Assembly: GCA_003049485.1 (NCBI GenBank)
Contig: PYST01000024.1
Coordinates: 3,648-67,647, forward strand
DNA: 64,000 nt
DNA from: Ophioceras dolichostomum
Lineage: Eukaryota; Ascomycota; Sordariomycetes; Magnaporthales; Ophioceraceae
Direction of reading: 5' to 3'
Below, in pieces: positions 24,689 to 36,152 of this stretch. The position numbers and the translations under genes are program-made. The notes under the pieces were generated by a model that did not search any database, was not told the DNA's origin, and saw nothing but the letters and a program-made list of their open reading frames with translations. Every line of letters begins with the position of its first letter. The stretch's first letter is position 1.

Positions 24689-25863
24689 CTAGTAGTCATA
24701 GAATCCCTTCCCGCTCTTCTTGCCCAGCCATCCGGCATCCACCATCTTCTGCAGCAGCACGCTAGGGCGGTACTTCGAGTCGCCCGTCTCAGTATGCAGC
24801 ACCTTCATGATAGCTAGGCACGTATCCAGCCCAATGAAATCCGCAAGCTGCAGGGGGCCCATGGGAACATTCGTCCCGTTCTTCATGATGGCGTCAATAG
24901 AGTCACGGTCGCCCACGCCCGTCTCAAGACAGATGACCGCCTCGTTGATGTACGGCATCAGGATGCGGTTCGCAAGGAACCCTGGCGAGTCGGCAGAGAC
25001 GGACACCACCTTGCCCATGCGCTCGCAGAATGCCACGGCGGTCGCGAGCGTCTCGGGGCTGGTCTGCAGGCCGCTGATGATCTCGACGCCCTTCTGGACG
25101 GGGACCGGGTTCATGAAGTGGGTGGACACGACGCGCGAGCTAGCCGACATGTCGCGCGGGTCCGTCGTGGTGGCGGCCGCGATGCGCGTGATGGAGATGG
25201 AGGAGGTGTTGGTCGCCAGGATGGCGTGCGGGGGGCAGATCTGCGCCAGCTTGGAGAAGATGTCGAACTTCAGGCTGGGGATCTCCGGCACGGCCTCGAT
25301 CACGAAGTCGACCTCCGAGAGGGAGTCCATCGACGTGCTGGGCGACAGGCGGCTGCGCGCCTGGTCGGCCTCCTCCTGGCTGATGCGAGATTTCTCGACA
25401 TCCTTGGACAGAAGTTTTTCTGGAAGGGTAAAAAAAAGGTCCTTGTCTTTAGCAGTGGTGCTGATCTCGGGGGGTTGAGTCGCGATGTTCAGCAACAGCA
25501 AGGCCGAGCTTACCGGCAAATGCGACTGATTTGTCCAAAGCCCCCTGATTCAAGTCGACGAGTGTGACTGGCACTTTGGCGGCCTTTGCAGCTACCAAAG
25601 CTATCCCAAGTCCCTATTCTACAAGTTAATGATCTGTCTCTTCTGCAAGCCCAGTGGTAGCTGGTACTGGTGATGTTGGATGTTGGATGTTGATGATGAA
25701 TACCAGCTTGCACGTGCTAGGGAGCTTCGCTTACCATCTGTCCCGCACCTAGGACTCCTAGTCTCTTCACCTCTACGGCATTGCGTGAGGGACTAGAGCT
25801 GAAACTCCTCAATTGAGATGAGAGCCTGGCAGCCTGCCTCCTGGAAATCATAGAAAACGCCAT
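24689..25863 (-). CDS. 3-hydroxyacyl-CoA dehydrogenase, mitochondrial
   Basis: Model join(25863..25735, 25613..25514, 25419..24689), 319 aa, usual for the family. It oxidises (S)-3-hydroxyacyl-CoA to 3-ketoacyl-CoA with NAD+, the third step of beta-oxidation. The N-terminus (MAFSMISRRQAARLSSQLRS) is basic, Ser-rich and free of acidic residues, as expected of a mitochondrial presequence. The Rossmann motif GAGQMGLGIA (about 40-49) is split by intron 1, followed by VTLVDLN. Catalytic-type residues are visible: Ser in NTSS (about 147-150), His in HFMNPVP (about 177), Glu in KGVEII (about 189), and Asn in GFLANRI. The C-terminal 3HCDH domain has NVPMGPLQLADFIGLD and ends in GKKSGKGFYDY; no peroxisomal SKL. 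It is divergent from TOF1 and has a CCTCGG fatty-acid-response site 112 bp upstream. A bacterial-type 3-hydroxybutyryl-CoA dehydrogenase role is the alternative; mitochondrial short/medium-chain HAD is preferred. Confidence 0.93.
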
Positions 25864-25974
25864 ATTCTCTACACTTTGCAAACAGTTTTTGAGGTGAAAG
25901 TGGTTGGTAGTTCACTGCTCAGCACGGCTATGAGATCATATCGAGTTGGTCCCTTGCAGTCGGCTCTCGGCTAA

Positions 25975-25980
25975 CCTCGG
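25975..25980 (+). promoter_or_regulatory. CCTCGG fatty-acid response element (FarA/FarB type)
   Basis: CCTCGG is the core recognised by Aspergillus FarA/FarB, Zn2Cys6 activators of beta-oxidation genes. It sits 112 bp upstream of the dehydrogenase ATG, a fitting position, and ATTGG (CCAAT on the minus strand) follows at 25983-25987. A 6-bp match alone could be chance; the gene's function raises its weight. Confidence 0.5.
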
Positions 25981-26087
25981 CGATTGGGTCAACCTTATCA
26001 GCCGGCGCAGGGGTCAGTGCTTTAGCGCGAAGAGCTGCCGTTATAGTGGACCCACACCAGCAAACACGTCAATTCCTGGGATTCTGG

Positions 26088-26102
26088 ACGCGTAAAACGC
26101 GT
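26088..26102 (+). promoter_or_regulatory. Two MCB boxes (ACGCGT)
   Basis: ACGCGT occurs at 26088-26093 and again at 26097-26102, three bases apart, 176-190 bp upstream of the TOF1 start. ACGCGT is the MluI cell-cycle box bound by MBF (Mbp1-Swi6), which drives G1/S expression of replication genes in yeasts. TOF1 is a replication-fork protein, so the pairing is functionally coherent. Confidence 0.65.
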
Positions 26103-26277
26103 CTCCCAAAGGTCCTCCCCACTTACACCATACAGCCTCGTCACAGTTGCTTGCTTGACTGACTGAAACGACGACAATTCGATGGCAATTGCATCGCCAG
26201 CGCCGTTTTGAGTCTAGAGGCTTTGAATACGGATAGGCTTTCTCTTTTGGAGGAGATCATTGGATCCGAACCACAAG

Positions 26278-29200
26278 ATGGAGGCCCCGGAGGTTGCCAA
26301 CGATGTAGTTCATCCCGAGGTTCGGGCGCACATCAACAGCCTGGTCTCGGCTGTAAGTAGTCTTCCACCCATCCGCTAACTGTTCCTCCTCGGGTTTTGG
26401 GGAGGGGGAAGGGACAAGATCACCAATTTGCTGACAACTTTTCCTGCAGCTTGGTGGAAGCAGTGCCGATGACGATGGGCAATACAAGTTGGGTGACGAC
26501 GCACTCGAGGTCCTCCGAGACATAAAGAAATGGGTCCGGTTCTACGACGAGAAGACAAACCGCATGGACGTTGCCCGATGTCTGGCCGAATCGAACATCG
26601 TCAACATCGATCTGTTGCAAATTCTTGCGACATGGCCCGAAAATGCCACGGATAACCGGTTCAAAGCGAGGATCGCACTCGCGTGCTACGAGGTCATGAC
26701 CCCGCTCACCTGGCCCATCGAGAAAGACCCAGAACGGACGACCGTCAACCACTACCGTCACATACCCGTATTGCAACTGGCGCAACTGGGCTACAAACGT
26801 GCCGTCATCAACTTCGACGGCGCCCAGATCCTCCATACCGCTATCCGAGTCGCCCTACCATCGATGGCCATCCCGATAGGAGACCGGACGGCTCGAGATC
26901 AGGGCATCATCAAGCTGGTGCTATACTTCATCCGCAACATCGCTATGATTTCGCCCCCTCCCGGCGTAACCTACGACGGCGACGAGTCCCAGATCTCCCG
27001 CTCGGCCACCATCGACGCCTTTTCGTACCAGGACATCTTCATGGTCCTTCTGACCATTGCGTCAAATATGGGCGACGACTTCCGCACGGAGGACACCGTG
27101 CTGATGGAGATAATATTCCACCTTGTGAAGCGCGTCGACATCCACAAGTTGTTTCTGGAGGAGGAGGAGCTGAACAAGGCCAAGGCTAGTGAACTTACCG
27201 CGCTCATCAAGAAGGAGAGGGCCATGCTCCAGTCGTTCAACAAGAGGGCGCCGACCCGTCACCATCGGTTTGGCACGATGGTATGGGTCCAGCGTGCAGA
27301 CGGCAAGATGTCTGCCATTTCGGGCCAGGAGGCGCTCCGGGATTCGGCAACGAGGGAGCGGAAGATGGACGACTCCAAGACGTTCCGGCCCCCACGTCGA
27401 GCCGCGAAGGCGGACATGGAGCCCAAGGATCTCGGCCCGGCTGTGTCGCTCAACGCGAGCGCCAACAAACAGCTCCGTGTGTTCGTGGAGGAGTTTCTCG
27501 ACTCCGGCTTCAACCCCCTTTTCCAGCACATCCGGAAGACCATCGACAGGGAGGCCCCGTACCTGCTGCATCAGCACCGTGCGCAGTTCTTCTACCTCGT
27601 GGCGTGGTTCTTGGAGGCAGAGCGTGTGCGGATGAAGACCGCAGCCAAGAAAGCCGCGGCCTCAAATTCCGCCCCTGCCCCGGATGAGGTCTCGCCCTTC
27701 AACCTCGTGGCCGGTGTCCTCAACCAGGAGATGTTCATCTGCCTCAATCGCGCCATGAACCGCTCTTACGTCGACAGGGACTGGCAGGAGATGACAACGG
27801 TCATGCGGTGCTTCACACAGATCCTCCTCACGGTCCAGGACATGTACGAGTCCGGCAACGAGGAGAACGAGGAGATCGCAGAGAACATCCTGAACCGCCT
27901 GTTCTACGAGGAGTCGACGCACGACGCCGTGGCTAATATCGCGCGCAACTACAAGGACCAGGGCTTCGAGTATCTGGATGCGTGCACAGAGCTGACACAC
28001 ACCTACCTCCGCATCCTCGAGGCCTACTCCAAGCAGAACGTGGACATGCAGGTGCGCTCTCGGAAGCGAACGCGGCGCAAGAAGAAGGCCGGCAAGAAAG
28101 CGGCAGCGGACGGCGCCTTGGGCGATGACGACGACGGGGGAGCCATAGAGGGCGGCGACGGTGAGGACCTGGGCGACTCGGCCGACGACGAAGCCTCCGC
28201 AGAGAAGGTCAGCAGAGACCGCAAGTTCAGCTTCAAGCAGTTCGCGTCCCGCTTCATCCCACAAGGCGTGGTGGACACATTCGTGCAGTTCACGAAATAC
28301 TACAGGGACCTCGACGACGCCCAACTGAAACGCGCCCACCGGTACTTCTACCGCGTGGCGTTCAAGCAGGACATGTCCGTCATGCTCTTCCGCGTCGACA
28401 TCGTGCACCTGCTGTACAACATGATCAAGGGGCCCGAGGCGCTCGACAAGAACAGCTGCTCCACCTTCCGCGACTGGGAGGAGCTCGTCAGGCAGATCAT
28501 CAAAAAGTGCGTGCGCAAGATCGAGGAGCGCCCCGCCCTGCTCATCGAGATGCTGTTCTCCAAGATCAACAGCACGGCCCACTACCTCGAGTACGGCTTC
28601 GAAAAGCAGACCGTCTCGATGACGGCCTCGAGGCCCGGCGCCGAGCTGGAGTTCAAGAACCCGGACCTGGAACTGGAGCAGCAGATCGCCATCGCGGTCG
28701 GAGCGCTGCTTGATAAGAACCAGGCGGACCACATCGGCTGGGTCAAGAAGGAGCTCAACAACGCTGAGAGCACGCGCCGTGCCTGGGAGCTCGCCGAGAA
28801 GGCCATGCCATCTATCGAGCCTGTGGAGAACGGAGCAGGAGAGGGTGCCGCCCCTACGGCTATATCGGGGGAAAATCCCTCTGACGAGGCTGTGTCTGCC
28901 AAACCTTCCAAGGAGCATTCTGAGACAAGTAAGTTCTGACTCACGGCCTGTCCTTTACCCTTACCCCTGACCCTCACTCCTCACAGCTCAACATCCACGC
29001 ATCCTTCCTTTCTTTTTTGCTGACAAACCTCGCAATCACAGTCGTCGTTCCCGACAACGACCAGCGTCGGACAGCCATATTCAAGAACCCGCACCTGCGC
29101 CTCCTCATGCAGCTTGTTGGCTTCGAGCGCCTCTCCCTCACCGCCGAGGAGACGCCCGACTCGGTCTGGATCATCCCAACTCACCTGACCGCCGACCAGC

Positions 29201-30423
29201 TCAAGACCTTCATCACCCACATCGGCGCAGCCGAGTTCTCCCCACCCGTCTTCGACAACGACAGGTCCGCCGCAGATCAACTCCGGCGCAAATCCGCCGC
29301 ACTCGCGGCGCAGCGCCGGCGCGAGCGTGCCGCGTTCGACGACGACGACGACATCAACGACATGCTCGATGACAGCTCTGGAGACGACGACAACAAGGCC
29401 CTCTTCCCTGCAGGTGGACCAACAGCGCGCAAGGTCATCGACGACGAGAAGCCGAAAAAGAAGCGCTTGCAGAGAAGAAAAAGAGACGAAGAAGGGGAAG
29501 GCCCCACAGAAGAAGAGCTCGACGAGCGGGCGCGGGCGCGCAGAGAAAAAGAGCGAGAGAAGGCGCGCCGCATCAAGTCGGCGCTCATGGTGCACAGCAG
29601 CGACGAGGAGAGCGACGCGGAGGCGGACGCCGAGTTCTTCGCGCTCGAGAGGGAGAGGCAGATCGCGAGGGAGACGCTGTATTCGAGGCTGGAGAGGAAG
29701 GATCCCGCGACGACACTATTGGGTGAGCAAGGGGGGAAGAAGAAGCCGATTTTGCTCAGCGATGACAGCAGCGATGAGGATGAGAGTGACGATGATGGTG
29801 CTGCTGCTGATCGGTCAGCGCAGAAGAAGCAGCAGTCGACGAGGACAGAAGCGGCTAAGAAGAGGACTTCGACTGCTGCGTTGCTAGACGACGACGACGA
29901 CGACGACGATGACGATGACGATGACGATGCAGATTCAGAGGATGCAGACACCGTCACTGCCGCCGCATCGTCGCAAGCGAAATCTGCATCTCCACCAACT
30001 GCTTCTACACAACGACAGAAACCGCCGCCGTCCAAGCGCAGGAAAGCGACGGCGGCTTTCGTCGACAGCAGCGACAGCGACAGCGAGGACGACAAGGACG
30101 ATGAGAGCGCGGCGGCAAGCCCTCATGCCACAGCAGCGGACGCGGACGCGGACGCACACGCAGACGCAGATGCAGACGCGATGGAGACGGACAACACGCC
30201 GCTGTCGTCCAGTCCGCATCTTCATCAAAAATCTGCTGACCTCGCGACTCCCGCACCCGCAGTCTCCAAAGACGGCAGTGGTGGTGGCGATGATGTCGTC
30301 ATGGTAGACGATGACGATGACGACGACGTGCCCATAGCTGCTTCGGGGCTTGTGAATAAGAGGAGAGCTGCTGGGAGGAGGGCGAAGAGTGGGTTTGTGC
30401 TGGAGGGTAGTGATGAGGAATAG
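26278..30423 (+). CDS. TOF1: Topoisomerase 1-associated factor 1 (Timeless/Tof1/Swi1 family)
   Basis: Model join(26278..26352, 26450..28928, 29042..30423), 1311 aa. The phases agree and intron 2 has a CTGAC branch site. Tof1 forms the fork-protection complex with Csm3; it travels with the replisome, pauses forks and supports the S-phase checkpoint. The TIMELESS domain fills the N-terminal third, with family-typical stretches NIVNIDLLQILATWP, MTPLTWPIE and FIRNIAMISPP. A basic patch RSRKRTRRKKKAGKK (about 561-575) is a likely nuclear signal. The Timeless C-terminal region includes the FKQFASRFIPQGVVDTFVQF and RAHRYFYRVAF segments. Beyond about residue 930 the protein is highly charged and disordered, with an uninterrupted run of about 14 Asp near residue 1135 and poly-Glu/Lys patches. 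Two MCB boxes lie in its promoter. Convergent with the unknown gene to the right. Confidence 0.95.
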
Positions 30424-31079
30424 GATAGAGGTGGACTGGCTGGTCGATCTGGTCAGATGTAGTAAATGGGCGTCTAGGCATACATGGCATTCTGCCTGTA
30501 CTAGGGTGAATTCAACCCGGAAGCGTTGTTTTGCTTTCTGATCTTTGCATCCATCCACCAACCCTCCCCTCCCCGAGTTTCGTCAATGTCACTACCGACG
30601 GCTGGTCAGCCCCGCGAGGCTGAGCATGTGGGTACCTACACCTACCTCGTACTCGACCTCACTCGTACGACGAGGCTCTCTAGCCCCCCGCAGACCTGAA
30701 AAAAGCAAAACGAACTGTGAGTTAAACAACAACTTTCTTTATAGTTACTCTGATGTACTATTCAACGCTATCGTCTTGCTTGCCGCGCATACGACATACC
30801 CTGATACCTACCTTTGCCTAACACTGTGTTTCGCTGAACTGCTCCTTACCCGAGAGCCAGTCTCGCTTAGTCACCAGCCAGCAAAAATCCTACTTACACC
30901 AGAATTCTCGGTAGATGCATACCTACCTACCTTTACCTACCTTAGGTCATGGAAACGGGGGACATCAGGGAGAGTCAGTTGGAATAGGTAAAGTGAGTGA
31001 GTGAGTGGGTAAGGATGTGCGGTGGGCAGGCCTCATCGTCTCATTGCACACTCTCCCTCCCTCTCCCTCCCTCTGCCCT
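30424..31079. other. Intergenic, tail-to-tail spacer
   Basis: A 656-bp spacer between two convergent genes. No gene is supported. It contains ACCTACCTACC and ACCTACCTT words near 30921-30943 and a GTGA-rich stretch near 30990-31010. It presumably holds both 3' UTRs. Confidence 0.6.
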
Positions 31080-34000
31080 TCATAACTCCTCCTCCCAGTC
31101 ATCCCCGTCTCCTTCCTCCTCGTCATAGTTCCCGCTTCCTTCTTCTCCTTTCTCCTTCCTCCTTAGTTTCCTGGAGAGCGATCTCGCCCCCGAACGAATG
31201 CGGTCACGCAATCTTGATGGCCTGGCCGGACTGTCGCCGCCGTCGCCGCCGTAGCCGCCGCCACCCGCCTGGCCTGGCGGCGGCGCTGCTGATGCTGATG
31301 ATGCTGATCCTTTTCGGAAGTTGGGTGGTTCGGATTCCTGTCGGCTCGATATTCCCATTCCCTCCATAAGCTTCCCAATTCCCTTGCCTATGTTCATCCC
31401 CGATCTCGAACCCGGTCTCGCCGAGGCTATCGGTCCCGGTCCCGGTCCTAATTCCCCAGGACTGTTTAGCCCTACGGGGACGAGGGTAGCGGCGGGGCCT
31501 GACAGGTCAAGGCTTAGGCCTACTCCGAGAGGTAGCGATGGCGATGGACCAAAGTCCCAGGGGCTGCTGTCCCGTGGTGTGCGGTCGAAAATCGACGGGG
31601 TTGGTGCCGGTCCTGATGCTTGTGTTGGGCTGTCGAGAGATGCCGATCCTCCACCACCTCCATCAGCTGGCGCAGGGCTGAGAGTTAGTGTCTGGTCTCT
31701 GTCGTAGTCAGCGTCGGCCCAGTATGCAGGGGAACCCATGATCTGGCTCGGGGGGGTCTTCGGCGGCTCCAGCGACGTTCCCCGAGCTCCTTCGGCTCGT
31801 GCTGGTGCACCAGAACGCACGCTCTCCGGTCGCCTGTCTCGGTGGTTGCGTTTTTTACGGGGCGGGCCGGCCTCCTCCTGGTCCTTCATGGCGTTCCTCG
31901 TGTAAAACATATCCAATAGAGCGTCACCCTCCTTAAGGGATAACTCTTCCTCTCGATCCTCGATCTCGATTCCCAAGGCCTCACTGCCCATGAAAGTGTC
32001 TGGTCTTCCCTGTGCGTTGAATTCTGGAAACGGATTGGTCTCGGATTCCCGGCCTATATCGAAGATTGGTAGTGACCATGAGTCCTCGTTCAGCCCTGGG
32101 TTGAGCTCATATGGAGAGATGAATGAATCGCTACTAGCTAGGGATGGCTGAGGCGCGCCGCTTTGCTCCGCGCGCTTGGCCTGCTGCTCCACGATGAGAT
32201 CCGCGAAGACGGGCACCCTGGAACCCGGCCTGGGACGAACAAACGACAATCCGTCCTTTCCATGATCCGAGGGCTGCTGGACAAGCTCCGTTGGCTTCAC
32301 GGTGGCCTTTTTCGCGGGAGCCTTTGGAGAGTCGTCACCGAGGAACGTAGACGAATGCTGTCGGAGGCGGTGTGCATCCGCGTCGATCCTGGCGAGGTAT
32401 TGCCGATGTTCGGCACGCAGGTCCAGCCTCGTCTCCGGTGTACCCTCAGAATGTTTCGACGTCTCGTGTTCAGCGAGCGGCCGATTAGTGCCGGCACCGG
32501 CAGCAGATATGGCATGGAGAGGGCTTGTGAGCGGGGTTCCCTGGCCCGTCGCTGGCGAGCTGTCAAATATCCGAGGCTGACTACTGCTGGTTGCGGGTGT
32601 GGTCTCCTCTAGTTGCACTATGTCGTCGTCAGGGATCTGACTGAAGTCGGGTTGGAACGCGCTATCGAGCGGAGTCTCAGGCCTGGGATAAAACGGGGAA
32701 TTCAGGACTGGCATATCCTCGACTGGCATACTCCCGTGAAGGTTTATGCCTTGGAGCGATTGGAGCTGCAAGGCACCAAAATCGTCTTCCAATGCGCCGG
32801 CATTGCCATCCATCAAGTTGTGGAAGGGCGTGTTCATGCTCCGCTGACCGGCGTCATCCGTGAAGCTGTCCCAGCCCGCATTTATGTCACGCGCGCCGGG
32901 TTCAAGCGCGCGAGGGGCTATAGCTGCAGGTATATGAGATGCCGCAGGTACAGGCTCATCTGGTGCCGGGGGTGCCGGCATAGAGGATCCCGCGCGTGCT
33001 GGCACGGAAGGTGCTGTGCGTGCCGGCATGTGAGGTGCCGTAGGTGCAGATATGTCTGGCACCGTGTTCTGTCGGAAATGGGGAGTACTTTCTCGGCTCA
33101 GGCGTTGCTGGTCAGCTTCAAAATCTTGCGGGGGATCTGAGAACACCGTATCAGGCGAGTCGGGGCCGAGGCCGGCCATCAATTCCGCATTTCTTCGTAG
33201 GTTGCGTTCTCGCTTAGCTTCAGCTTCGGCGATGGTCATCTCCGTTCCTTGGTGCTCCGGCGCTAGGTCAGGTTGTTGGGCGCCCGTATTGACATCTTCC
33301 ATGGCCACATCTGTTGCTTGTTTATCCTAGATCATCAACCGAGATGATGGGGCCGACCTTGCTGGTCCGATATTCAGCCCCCCTGAGAGACCTGCTGTAA
33401 TCGTGCTTCCGCCACCAGTCCCTGCTAATTGGTTACCCGAAAGAGAAAACTGTTGTGTCCTCTGGCTCGTAGCACTTGTGCTCTCGGCATGGGGACTCGG
33501 GGTCCTGGGGTCGTGAGACTGCCTGGGGGACTGCCTGGGGGATGGGATGGGCCTCATCAGGACTGTTGAGATGTGATGAATGCTTTGCAACGCGCGCCCC
33601 GGTATTTTCAGCGAGCGGACGTACATCTTGAGCCAGTCAGGCTGGAATTCGGAGAAGAACAGAACACGCGAAATGTCTTTGACTGCTGCTACCATCCGTT
33701 CAGGCCCAGAGCGGTGGTCGTCGATCAGGGCACGCAATTGAAATAGCCGGCCGAACTTGGGATGCGCTGTTGCAATTACTCTCAGCAGTTTTCGGTCTGG
33801 TTCGGCGATGTTCAAGGGTGCAGGAGCCGCCAAGGGCGGGTCCGGAGGCAAGTTATTTTCTTTCGGCTTTGTCTGCTAGACCCCGACATATACCCCCTTG
33901 ACAAGATGTCTTACACGGGCGTGGCCTTCGTCGGCCGATGGTGGTAAGTCAGAATGTGGGTAGGTAGGTGGTTCGAGATTCTGTGCCGGGATGTTCTCCG

Positions 34001-34205
34001 GGTCCACTATTTCCACATCCATGTCCTGATCCGAGATTTCGATGAGCTCAGGATGGCCCATCTGGTAGATGGTTGGGATAGAGATAGGGACCGCCTGGAA
34101 GCGGACGTTGACGGCCCACCGGTGCCTGGTGTTCGGCGCCACGATTTTCTCAAGAGTCGGTTGCTCCGCCGGCGGCGGCGCCAACCGCTGTGACGGCGGC
34201 AACAT
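31080..34205 (-). CDS. Hypothetical disordered protein, frame broken by two UAG codons
   Basis: From ATG 34205 to the stop at 31080 a single frame of 1042 codons is interrupted only by UAG at 33878-33876 and UAG at 33329-33327. A spliced model removes both: join(34205..33915, 33875..33437, 33310..31080), 986 aa. Intron 1 would be only 39 nt (GTAAGA...CTAG; 42 nt if the next CAG is used). Intron 2 would be 126 nt (GTAACC...ACAG). The N-terminal part is structured-looking: RHRWAVNVRFQAVPISIPTI, then FGRLFQLRALIDDHRSGPER and FQPDWLKMYVRSLKIPGRAL. The remainder is rich in Pro, Ser, Ala and Gly, with imperfect Ala-Pro repeats (MPARTAPSVPARAG) and a basic-then-acidic tail. A charged motif KRERNLRRNAELMAGLG lies near 276-292. 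I do not recognise the family. Alternatives are two adjacent genes or a decaying gene; the 25-bp gap between the last two frames argues against two genes. Confidence 0.6.
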
Positions 34206-36152
34206 TATTGCGTCTGTTGAGAGGTATGTAAATACGTGGGGAAAACAGTGAGTGTTTTCGTTCAGCGAACGATCTAACGAGAGGTAGGTATGGATCTACA
34301 AAGGGAGTTAGCTGATGGGAAGATGAGAAGAAATAAAAGACAATGAAGATCAACTGAAGATCAATGATTGAGATTCACAGTAGTAGAACACGCTCGAACT
34401 CGTTGACACAGGCGTCACTTCCATCCCGGGGCGACTCGGTATGTGTTCATGCTCGGTCGTGGTGGCCCTTTCCCACTAGCCTCCACGTTTTGTGATTTCA
34501 TCTTGCCAACCAACTCGCAGGCGCGACGAAAGGACGTAAAAGACATATGCAGTCAGTGGTCGTTCATATTCAGGGGTAGTTGCAGGTGGGGTGGGGCAGA
34601 GGCGACAGATCCAACGTGTAAGATGCCCAATCGGGAAATTCCAAGCCCCTCATCAGCCTCGGTGCGCAAAGCCCACAAGTGGTGGGAAATGGAGTCTGAG
34701 GCCACACATTGTTCTCGGATGAATAAGATCACAGGAGGAAAACAAGAGGGAAAAAAAGAGAGAAAATACTGACTACAACCTTGTTCGTTATGTATCCGCA
34801 TTCTGCGGCCACCACCACTCACTTCCCAGCAACAAAATTGTCAAACTGAGGCTTATCGAGACAAGTTCGCATCTAAAAATCCTTGGCAGGATGGAAGGAG
34901 CGTAGGTGCTAACTTGGGTGCCTAGAGGTAGGTGGTAGGCATGTGCCATAGGCGACGAATATGACATAGGTCGAGGTCCATTGCCCGAACCATCCGTGCC
35001 AAGCCGGCAGATCTACCCCGGACTCGTCAACCCACGACGGCTGCCGCGCCAGATGCCTTTGCTTCGAACAACCATTAATAGAGCCTGCACGGAGATTTTA
35101 ATCCAGCCTAATTTTCTCGCATTCCCGTCTCAAGAAACTCGGAGAAGTCTCCAATTTTTCACTCTACCAACCTAGCGAGGTGGGTAGGTAGGTTTTCCCC
35201 AGTCCCTCCGTGCTGTGCGGGCATTTCGCTTATGGACCTTCGGCGTAGACACCGAGTGTCTGCATTTGGACTGCCTCTCCGCACCTCGGAGCGCGTGGAT
35301 TGTTAGCCAACACCTGAGAAATCCAAAGCAGAAGGGCAAGTCCTCTCAATGTTAGAGTTCTTTAGAAGGAGACTCGTCGCTGCTCTCCTCATCCTCCTCA
35401 TCCTCTTCGCTTCTCTTAAATGCGCAGTGACGCAAGGGCTCTGCAACCTCCCAAATTGATGAGATTTTCTCTATTTCAGGACAGATACTTCAGAGATCCA
35501 ACCAGGTTCACCGATATGACCGCGCCGCGATTCCATATATCTTCCTTAGGCTGGCAATGAACTGTTGGAGAAACCCCCAAATGAGTTGGTTTAAAAAAAG
35601 TTGAACTATGGCAACATCAATAAGGGAACAAGACGGAGACGTGTTGCCACCGTCGGCTGGTCCTGCAAGGACGCGCAAGATGTATCAAGCCCGCCCGGTA
35701 GCGGACTATAATATCATGTATAAGATGGCATTGAATATCTGCAACCGTCTCTCACCACCATATACTGGCTTGGCCTATAGCAAACATCGTCTTTTTCCTG
35801 CCGTCGTTGCCGATCCTCATAGCCGATGATAATGTCGAACCATCATCAGATAACGAGAAAAGCAGTGATCGCCAGCCACCCACCCGGACTTCGGGTACTC
35901 TAATATCTCCTCATTCTTTGAAACTTCATGTGGACATATTGCCCTCCCATAGTGGCGAGATAAAGACCACCTTGGGAACACATGGCGTGCGGAGAAGAGA
36001 GGAGAGGCTGCTCTCCCTCCCTCCTGCGGCATGACGCATATGTAAACCTCACTAGAACCCCCCGACTTCGCTTCATCAGTGGCAGACAAATGTGTGCCGT
36101 CTTCCAAGCAGCAGCTTCCAGACAGAGTGGACATTGACACGCTCTAATCGCC
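34206..36152. other. Intergenic between divergent genes
   Basis: About 1.95 kb. No gene is firmly supported. A short minus-strand frame with an acidic tail (stop at 35352) is described separately. TAGG words occur near 34925 and 35183. The DNA is less GC-rich than neighbouring coding regions. Confidence 0.55.
35352..35484 (-). other. Short acidic frame, possible gene tail or remnant
   Basis: The minus strand reads about 44 codons without a stop (upstream stop TGA just above 35484). It contains IEKISSIWEVAEPLRH, then KRSEEDEEDEESSDESPSKE and a stop. The acidic part comes from a TCC/TCA-like triplet repeat on the + strand. No start codon or clear upstream exon can be joined. A second open stretch (about 35522-35695, minus; IVQLFLNQLIWGFLQQFIAS) lies above it in another frame. 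It may be a gene remnant or chance. Confidence 0.2.

Larger units (their letters stand above)
25864..26277. promoter_or_regulatory. Bidirectional promoter, dehydrogenase / TOF1
   Basis: A 414-bp gap between two divergent start codons (25863 minus, 26278 plus). The dehydrogenase side has CCTCGG and an inverted CCAAT close together; the TOF1 side has two ACGCGT boxes. The sites are listed separately. Confidence 0.8.

Noticed and set aside
24720..25478. 252-codon + strand frame
   Set aside because: Antisense of the 3-hydroxyacyl-CoA dehydrogenase exon, which has clear family motifs.
27662..28918. 418-codon minus-strand frame
   Set aside because: Antisense shadow of the TOF1 coding exon, produced by its strong GC bias at third positions.
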